In this document: in pieces, positions 58,146 to 64,000 of the stretch
Numbering within the stretch: position 1 is the stretch's first letter
How the letters are laid out: every line of letters begins with the position of its first letter
Source of the DNA: Planctomycetota bacterium
GTDB lineage: Bacteria > Planctomycetota > UBA1135 > GCA-002748355
NCBI GenBank assembly: GCA_027021385.1
Contig: JALUUL010000037.1
Location: 1 to 64,000 of the forward strand
Direction of reading: 5' to 3'
DNA: 64,000 nt
The notes under the pieces: generated by a model
What the model saw: only the letters and a program-made list of their open reading frames with translations
Database searches by the model: none
Told to the model about the DNA's origin: nothing
Position numbers and translations under genes: made by a program

Positions 58146-59189
58146 ATGTCCCCCCCGAAGCTCCTTCTCCTCGCCCTTTCCGCCCTGACCTTCCTCGGGA
58201 TCCGGGCCAGGGGACACGGTTTCTTCGAGAAGCCGCTCTGGAACCAGGGCAAGGAGAACGGGACCTCCCGCGGGCAGGCGGGAACGAATGCCGTGAGTCT
58301 CTGGATGATGCAGCCGGCGAGATACAGCACCGGCAGGCACCAGACCGTCGGCTTCAAGCTGACCGCCCAGGACGAGGAGGCCTCGACCCCGGAAACCGTG
58401 ACGATCGCCTACGTCCCCTACGCGAAGAACGGGATCCTCCCCGATCCCTCGCAATCCTTCGCCCGTTCGACCTTCCGGCTCTTCGGAATGGGGGACAAGG
58501 GGATCAAGGCCTACGCATTCCTCGTCACGATCGGATTCCCGAAGAAGGTCCCCGACCGCTTCGGCATCCAGGTGGACCTCCCCCCGGCTCCGAAATGGCC
58601 GTCGGACGGCATCAGCATCCACGGCCAGTTCAATCTCCCGAAGGACTCCCGCAGGCCGCGCGTCCCCCCTCCCTGGGACAAGCAGGTCTTCGCGTTCCAG
58701 CGCCCTTCCGGGACCAAGAGCCCGGCCCCCCATCACGGACGGACTCTCGACGTGCTGCAGATCACGGGGGTCTACTTCGAGCCCGCTCTCAGGACCTATC
58801 TGCGCTCCCCGGCCTACGGCCTCGGCACCGAGACCCTGCACGGACTCGAGGCCGTCCATCCGGTCGCCTCGAGGAAAGACGCCTTCGGCTTCGAGTTCCA
58901 GGGCGGGCAGATCGGCTCCTCCGGTTTCGGCTTCCTCTTCCTGTCCAACGCCCTGAGCCCGAAGCCGATCCCCGGACCCGTCGGCGCGTTCTTCCTCGCG
59001 ATCAAACCCCCGTTCCCGATCCTCCTCGACGTCCTGAAACTCGATGGAATCGGCAACGGGAAGACCGGGACCTGGCCGGTCTCTCTGCTACCGGCCGCAC
59101 TCGGCGATATCTGGTTCCAGATCATGGTCGTGAATCCGGTCACCCGGGAATACGAGTATTCCGACGCGGTGGCGATCCGCAGGGTCTGA
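58146..59189 (+). CDS. Secreted protein with shared C-terminal module (family E, tandem copy 2)
   Basis: MSPPKLLLLALSALTFLGIRARG; WPSDGISIHGQ and YGLGTETLHGLEAVHP match WPNDGVSIHYQ and YGTAENLYGPESLFP of copy 1. Confidence 0.85.
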   Translation: MSPPKLLLLALSALTFLGIRARGHGFFEKPLWNQGKENGTSRGQAGTNAVSLWMMQPARYSTGRHQTVGFKLTAQDEEASTPETVTIAYVPYAKNGILPDPSQSFARSTFRLFGMGDKGIKAYAFLVTIGFPKKVPDRFGIQVDLPPAPKWPSDGISIHGQFNLPKDSRRPRVPPPWDKQVFAFQRPSGTKSPAPHHGRTLDVLQITGVYFEPALRTYLRSPAYGLGTETLHGLEAVHPVASRKDAFGFEFQGGQIGSSGFGFLFLSNALSPKPIPGPVGAFFLAIKPPFPILLDVLKLDGIGNGKTGTWPVSLLPAALGDIWFQIMVVNPVTREYEYSDAVAIRRV

Positions 59190-59253
59190 GGCTCGGGAGG
59201 AACCCCCGGGAAGGATCGAGGGGGCCCGCTGCGGGGCCGAGGGTCCGCGGCGG

Positions 59254-59859
59254 TCAAGCGGAACCGGAACCGAAGAGCGAGCCTTCCCCACTCGCCGCCC
59301 GTTTGGCCTCCTGTCCTTCGCGAAAGCACCGAGCACAACGGGGCTCGTAGTAGTCGCCGGCGCCGACGAGCACCCGTTGGACCCTTTCGGCCGGGGCTTC
59401 CGCCCTGCGGAAGGTGAAATACGCATCGGCCTTGCAGACCGCGCAGACCGCGGGACACTTGACGACTTCTTCCGCAATTCCCAGGAGTTCGCCGACGCTC
59501 TCCCAGACCTTTCCCTCCGAATCCATGTCGAGGGTCGAGACGACGACCTTGATCCCCAAATCGTTCATCGTTCGGACGGCCCCGAAGGCTCCCTCGATCA
59601 TGAAGAACTCGTCGATCCCGACGACCTTGGGCCGCTCCTCCCTTACCGTCTTCAGGATGTCCGCGCCCTTCCCGACCGGGACCGCCGGGAAACCCGCCCC
59701 GGAATGGGCCCGGATGTCCCTCGTCCCGAACCTCGTGTTGGAAACGGCGTTGAAGGCCAGGGTCGGGATCTCCTGGATCCGGGCCCGGACGAGTCTCGAG
59801 ACCAGGGCCTCGGTCTTTCCGCCCCACATTGGACCGCAATAGACGATCGGCGAACGCAT
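59254..59859 (-). CDS. tdk: Thymidine kinase
   Basis: YCGPMWGGKTEALV, GIDEFFMIEG, CPAVCAVCKADAYFTFR, YEPRCARCF zinc ribbon. Confidence 0.95.
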   Translation of the reverse strand: MRSPIVYCGPMWGGKTEALVSRLVRARIQEIPTLAFNAVSNTRFGTRDIRAHSGAGFPAVPVGKGADILKTVREERPKVVGIDEFFMIEGAFGAVRTMNDLGIKVVVSTLDMDSEGKVWESVGELLGIAEEVVKCPAVCAVCKADAYFTFRRAEAPAERVQRVLVGAGDYYEPRCARCFREGQEAKRAASGEGSLFGSGSA

Positions 59860-60145
59860 GGGACCGTTCTACCAGAGGCCGGCCGGCCTTCCAGGCCGAG
59901 GGAGGGATCCTCCCCCTCCCAAGCGGGTCCCTCTTCGGAATTCTCCGGCGGATACGTTAGAGTGTTCCGCTGGGATGCGTCGCGACGCGTCCCGAATCTC
60001 CGGATCCGGCAAGCCCTTGCCTCCGGAACCGGCCCCGGTCGCCGGCAACCGGGCCCTCGGTTCCCCTTCGGGATTTTTCCATCCTTCCGCGCCGGCTCTC
60101 GTATGGAAGGGGCTCCCCCGCCTTCCGCCCTCGACGAGGCTAGCG

Positions 60146-61780
60146 ATGAGGTCGAACCGTCTTTTCGTTCTCCCCCTCCTGTTCCACCTCGGGTCCGCCC
60201 CCTCTCTCCTCCAGGGACAGGACTCCCGGGAACCCGTCAATATTGCGGTCGGGATCGCATCCCCGAATGAGCTCCAGAATCTCCTCCGGGACGAGAACGT
60301 CCTCTTCATCAAGACCTCCGCCTTCTTCGACCCGACCAGCGCGGGCAAAGGTTCCCGCGAGCCCGTCTGGCTGGCCTTTCGCGGCAGAGAGAGGGTCGGC
60401 GTCTTCTCGATGGACGAAGTCCCCCCCCGGGGAGAGGGGGAGGAGGCGAAGCGGATGGACTTCACGAAGGACGCCCCCGGCTCCTGGCTCACTCCGGGAT
60501 TCTGCGACGCGCTCAGCGCCTGGTTCCTCGACCCGGCTTCCTGGAAGGAACGGGGCCTCGATCTCTCGGTAAAGGCCCGGGAACGACTCCAGCCCTGGCA
60601 GAAAGGCTGGGACGAGCTTCCGCTCGGATCCGGCATCACGACCGTCTACGTCCCCCCATCCTTCGGGGCGGATCAGGCGGGCCCCGGCGCCCTCGTGAAG
60701 CTCGATTCGGGCGGGGATCCCGAGGCCGGACCTGGCGGCGCGCTCTTCCTGCGCCTGGCCTCCCCGACGCGCAAGGCCACGAACCTCGACCGGGGCAAGG
60801 TCGCGAAGACCCTGGCCTCCCTCCTCGACGCAGCCAAGGCCTACGAGAAGGCCCGCCGGAAATGGAAGAAGGAACGGAAGGAATACGAGAAGAAACGGAA
60901 GGCCTTCCTCGACTGGTATCGGAAGAACCCCTTGAAACCCGGGGACAAGGAGCCCTCCGGCGCGACCCCGGCGAAGAAGGGGAAGGGCCGTCGGAGCGGA
61001 AGACGCATGGCAAAACTGACGCCGGAGCTGATCGAGAAGATCCTGAAACGCTACCCTCCTCAGCTCCGCGACCGGATCCGCAAGCAACTCGAGGCCCAGA
61101 TGAAGCTGCAGCAGGCCCGCGCCGCGAAGGCGAAGGCCGAGGCGGCTCCGAAGGACGGGAAGAAGACGGCGTCGGCGAAGGACCCCAAGAAGAAGACGGC
61201 GCCGAAACGCCCCGCGTTCCCGAAGGAACCGAAGCGGGACCCGGTGAAGGAAGCCCTGCTCGAGGTTCTCGCCGGCAAGCGCCTCCTGCGCGTCGAGGTC
61301 CATCGTGCCGAGGAGATCCGCGCGGTCCTAGCTCTCGCAAAGGAACGGAAGATCGGCAAGATGGTCCTCGTCGGGGCGAGCGAGGCCTGGAAGGTCGCGA
61401 AGGAGATCCGCCGGGCCGGGGTCTCGGTCCTTCTCCTACCGGAGACCGTCAAGCAACCCGGCCTCGAACTCCTCCCCGATCACGCCGCGGCCAACGCCGC
61501 GGCCCTCGCCCGCGAAGGGGTCGAGTTCTGCTTCGGCTCGGCCGGCCGGGAATCCGCCCGTCTCCTTCCGGTGCTCGCGGCGGCGGCCGTCGCCCGGGGC
61601 GCGGACGAGAACGCGGTCCTGACCGCCCTCAGCCGAGCGGCCTACGAAAGTTCGGGACGGGACTGGAAATCGGGGGCGACGGGCTGGGTCGTCTGGTCCG
61701 AGGACCCCTTCGCCCCGACGGCCCGGGTCCTGGGGCTCTTCGACGGACGGAAGCTCCGGTTGCTCGGAGGTGGACGATGA
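60146..61780 (+). CDS. Secreted amidohydrolase-like pseudoenzyme with Lys-rich insertion
   Basis: Signal MRSNRLFVLPLLFHLGSAPSLLQG; C-terminal amidohydrolase-like half (LRVEVHRAEEIRAVLALAKERKIGKMVLVGASEAWKVAKEI). Confidence 0.7.
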   Translation: MRSNRLFVLPLLFHLGSAPSLLQGQDSREPVNIAVGIASPNELQNLLRDENVLFIKTSAFFDPTSAGKGSREPVWLAFRGRERVGVFSMDEVPPRGEGEEAKRMDFTKDAPGSWLTPGFCDALSAWFLDPASWKERGLDLSVKARERLQPWQKGWDELPLGSGITTVYVPPSFGADQAGPGALVKLDSGGDPEAGPGGALFLRLASPTRKATNLDRGKVAKTLASLLDAAKAYEKARRKWKKERKEYEKKRKAFLDWYRKNPLKPGDKEPSGATPAKKGKGRRSGRRMAKLTPELIEKILKRYPPQLRDRIRKQLEAQMKLQQARAAKAKAEAAPKDGKKTASAKDPKKKTAPKRPAFPKEPKRDPVKEALLEVLAGKRLLRVEVHRAEEIRAVLALAKERKIGKMVLVGASEAWKVAKEIRRAGVSVLLLPETVKQPGLELLPDHAAANAAALAREGVEFCFGSAGRESARLLPVLAAAAVARGADENAVLTALSRAAYESSGRDWKSGATGWVVWSEDPFAPTARVLGLFDGRKLRLLGGGR

Positions 61781-62976
61781 AGGCCGGCGCCGTTGCGTTC
61801 CTCGTCCTGCCCTTCCTCCTCACCTCTCTCCTCGATGCGCAGCGAAGCCTCGCCCTGAGGGTCGGACGCGCCTGGCTCGGCCCCGACCAGAAGCTCGAAA
61901 GGCCGGTCTTCCTGATCGACGGGGGAAAGATCGTGGACGTCGCGCAACGGGGGAAGGACGGTTCCTCGTCCCCCTTCGCCTCCCAGGCGGAACGGGTCCT
62001 GGACTTCGGGGAGGCGGTCGCGACCGCGGGTTTTCTCGATCTCCAGAACCTGACGGCGCCCCCGGGCGAACTCCATGAACGCGTCGAGTCCCTGACGCCC
62101 AGGCTCAGGGCCGAGGACGCCTACGACCCCTTCCTTCCTTCCTGGAAGGAACTCTGGCGACGGGGCGTGACCTCGATCTGCCTGAGTCCGGACGACCAAA
62201 ACCTGGCCGGGGGACTCGCCGCCTTCCTCAAGCCCGGACCGACCGAATGGAAGGCCCGCGAGGAGGCCTTCCTGAAGATGAGTCTGACCCGCTCGATGCT
62301 GAACCGGGAACGCCGGCCAACCAGCCTTCTCGGCGCCGTCGACTATCTGCGGGAGGTCTTCGAGGGGATCGGCCGGACGGAACCCCCGGCGTGGGACCCC
62401 CTGCAGCGGGCGATGGCCCCCTGCCTCGAGGGCGGGAGGACGGTGGGGATCGCGGCCTCGACGAGGGCCGAGATCCGCGCGGCCTTGAACCTCGTCAAGG
62501 AGTTCCGACTGCGCGCCTTCCTGATCGGGGTCGAGGAGGGGGCGGACGAGATGGAGGCTCTCCGCGCCGCGGGGATACCCGTCGTCCTCAGGGCCTTCGC
62601 CCCCTCCGCCCCGAAACGGGCCCTCGAACTCCCCGCCCGCCTCGCGAAGGCCGGGATCCCGGTCGCCTTCTGCGGCGAGAGCACCGACCGCTACGGGCTC
62701 TCTCGCCTACGGACCTCGATGTATTTCGCGATCCGGAACGGACTCCCCCCCTCGAAGGCGCTGGCCGCGGTGACCTCGGTCCCGGCGGAAATCCTGAAGC
62801 TCAAGGACCGGGTCGGGGGCCTGTTCAAGGGGAGAGACGCCGACGTCTGCATCTGGTCGAGAGCCCCCTGGGACCCCCGCGCCCGCTTGCTCGCGGTTCT
62901 CAGGGACGGGACCCTCCTGTGGAAAGCCCCCGGGAAGGACGCGACGAAGGTTTCGACCCGCACCGGAGCACGCTGA
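61777..62976 (+). CDS. Secreted amidohydrolase-like protein lacking HxH
   Basis: ATGA overlap; amidohydrolase N-term (RVGRAWLGPDQKLERPVFLIDGGKIVDV...ATAGFLDLQNL) and C-term (AVTSVPAEILKLKDRVGGLFKGRDADVCIWS). Confidence 0.8.
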   Translation: MKAGAVAFLVLPFLLTSLLDAQRSLALRVGRAWLGPDQKLERPVFLIDGGKIVDVAQRGKDGSSSPFASQAERVLDFGEAVATAGFLDLQNLTAPPGELHERVESLTPRLRAEDAYDPFLPSWKELWRRGVTSICLSPDDQNLAGGLAAFLKPGPTEWKAREEAFLKMSLTRSMLNRERRPTSLLGAVDYLREVFEGIGRTEPPAWDPLQRAMAPCLEGGRTVGIAASTRAEIRAALNLVKEFRLRAFLIGVEEGADEMEALRAAGIPVVLRAFAPSAPKRALELPARLAKAGIPVAFCGESTDRYGLSRLRTSMYFAIRNGLPPSKALAAVTSVPAEILKLKDRVGGLFKGRDADVCIWSRAPWDPRARLLAVLRDGTLLWKAPGKDATKVSTRTGAR

Positions 62977-62978
62977 AC

Positions 62979-64000
62979 ATGATCCATTCGAAGATCCCCC
63001 TGGTCCTCTCCATCCTTTTGGCTCCGGCCTTCCTCCACGGCCAGACCTCGCCGCTCCTGCTGCGCGGAGCCCGGGTCTTCACCGGAGAAGGCCCGTTCCG
63101 AGAGGGCCTCTCGATCCTCGTCGACGGGGGGAAGATCCGCGCAGTCGGCAAGGACTTGCCCGCCCCGAAGGGGGCGCGGATCCTCGACCTCGAGGGGACC
63201 TGGATCACCCCGGGCCTGATCGACGGCAACACGAGCCTGGGCCTCCCTTCCCCCCACGAGAACGAGGAATCCTCGGAGGTCACCCCCCAGATCAAGGTTT
63301 CGGAGGGCCTGGACCTGGGTTCGGCGGACTTCCGCTTCGCCCTTCACGGCGGCGTGACGACCGCCTGCGTCTCCCCCGGCGGAAAAAACGTCTTCGGCGG
63401 CCTCGACGTCCTCGTCAAGACCGCGGGAGGCCCCGAGGGGGCGAGAATCTTCAAGGACGCGGTCGGCTTGCGCATCACGCTCGGAACGATGCCGGGAATG
63501 GGCAATCTCGCCTTCCGCGGTGGAAGGAGCGACAGCATGTATTTCCGGCGGCCGACGACGCGCATGGGGACGATCTGGGAGATCCGCAGGGCCTTCTACG
63601 AGGCGCAGAAGAACCGGGAATCCTTCACCGGGAAGGAACCCGACCGCGCGACGAGGGTCCTGCTCGCCGCCCTCGACCACAAGATCATGGTCCGGATGAC
63701 GGCACGTTCGGACGCGGATCTGCGGACCGCCCTTCGGCTGGCCCGGGAGTTCAAGCTCCGGCTGGTCCTCGACGAGGCGGTGGACGCGTACTACCTGTGC
63801 GACGTCCTCGCCGCAGCGGGTTTTCCCGTCATCGCCGCCCCACCCTCGGTGCCGCAGGCCGGGGACCAGGCAACCCCCCATCTCGACACGATCGCGCTGC
63901 TCGCGAAGGCCGGAGTCAAGGTGGCCCTCCAGACCGGACAAGGCCTGGGCGCCCAAGCCCTGATCCGCGAGGCCGCCTTCGCGGTTCGCGGAGGCCTCCC
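62979..64000 (+). CDS. Secreted amidohydrolase-like protein lacking HxH (truncated at window end)
   Basis: MIHSKIPLVLSILLAPAFLHGQTSPLLLRGARVFTGEGPFREGLSILVDGGKIRAVGKDLPAPKGARILDLEGTWITPGLIDGNTSLG. Confidence 0.85.
   Translation, partial: MIHSKIPLVLSILLAPAFLHGQTSPLLLRGARVFTGEGPFREGLSILVDGGKIRAVGKDLPAPKGARILDLEGTWITPGLIDGNTSLGLPSPHENEESSEVTPQIKVSEGLDLGSADFRFALHGGVTTACVSPGGKNVFGGLDVLVKTAGGPEGARIFKDAVGLRITLGTMPGMGNLAFRGGRSDSMYFRRPTTRMGTIWEIRRAFYEAQKNRESFTGKEPDRATRVLLAALDHKIMVRMTARSDADLRTALRLAREFKLRLVLDEAVDAYYLCDVLAAAGFPVIAAPPSVPQAGDQATPHLDTIALLAKAGVKVALQTGQGLGAQALIREAAFAVRGGL

Overview
High-GC bacterial chromosomal window, about 46 genes. Planctomycetota-like by style (many secreted proteins with '..A|Q' signal peptides, AsmA-like and HEAT proteins); that placement is inference only. 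Genes are densely packed, often with ATGA/GTGA stop-start overlaps. Recognisable content: a PAS sensor histidine kinase divergent from a TPR/GAF/sigma54-activator-like regulator; a leucine-degradation (methylcrotonyl-CoA carboxylase) operon with a split alpha subunit; an 80-aa histone-fold-like protein with a Lys/Arg tail; an AsmA-like protein; mannose-1-P guanylyltransferase and RuvX/YqgF; an AhpD-like gene with an in-frame TGA in a CxxU context; a deoxyhypusine-synthase-like/YjbQ pair; gpmI; a cyclodeaminase; a glycosyltransferase operon headed by a 1736-aa glycosidase-glycosyltransferase-coiled-coil fusion; a B12/radical SAM protein; an AtuA (DUF1446) protein; leuS; tdk; and a terminal cluster of amidohydrolase-like secreted proteins lacking metal ligands. 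Six secreted proteins share a divergent C-terminal beta-rich module. I saw no rRNA, CRISPR or transposase, and did not confidently find any tRNA. Strongest leads: the selenoprotein candidate, the bacterial histone, the GH-GT fusion, the structured intergenic region at 7144-7398, the secreted-module family and its +1 Gln signature, and the amidohydrolase pseudoenzymes. All family calls come from reading motifs by eye; no searches were run.
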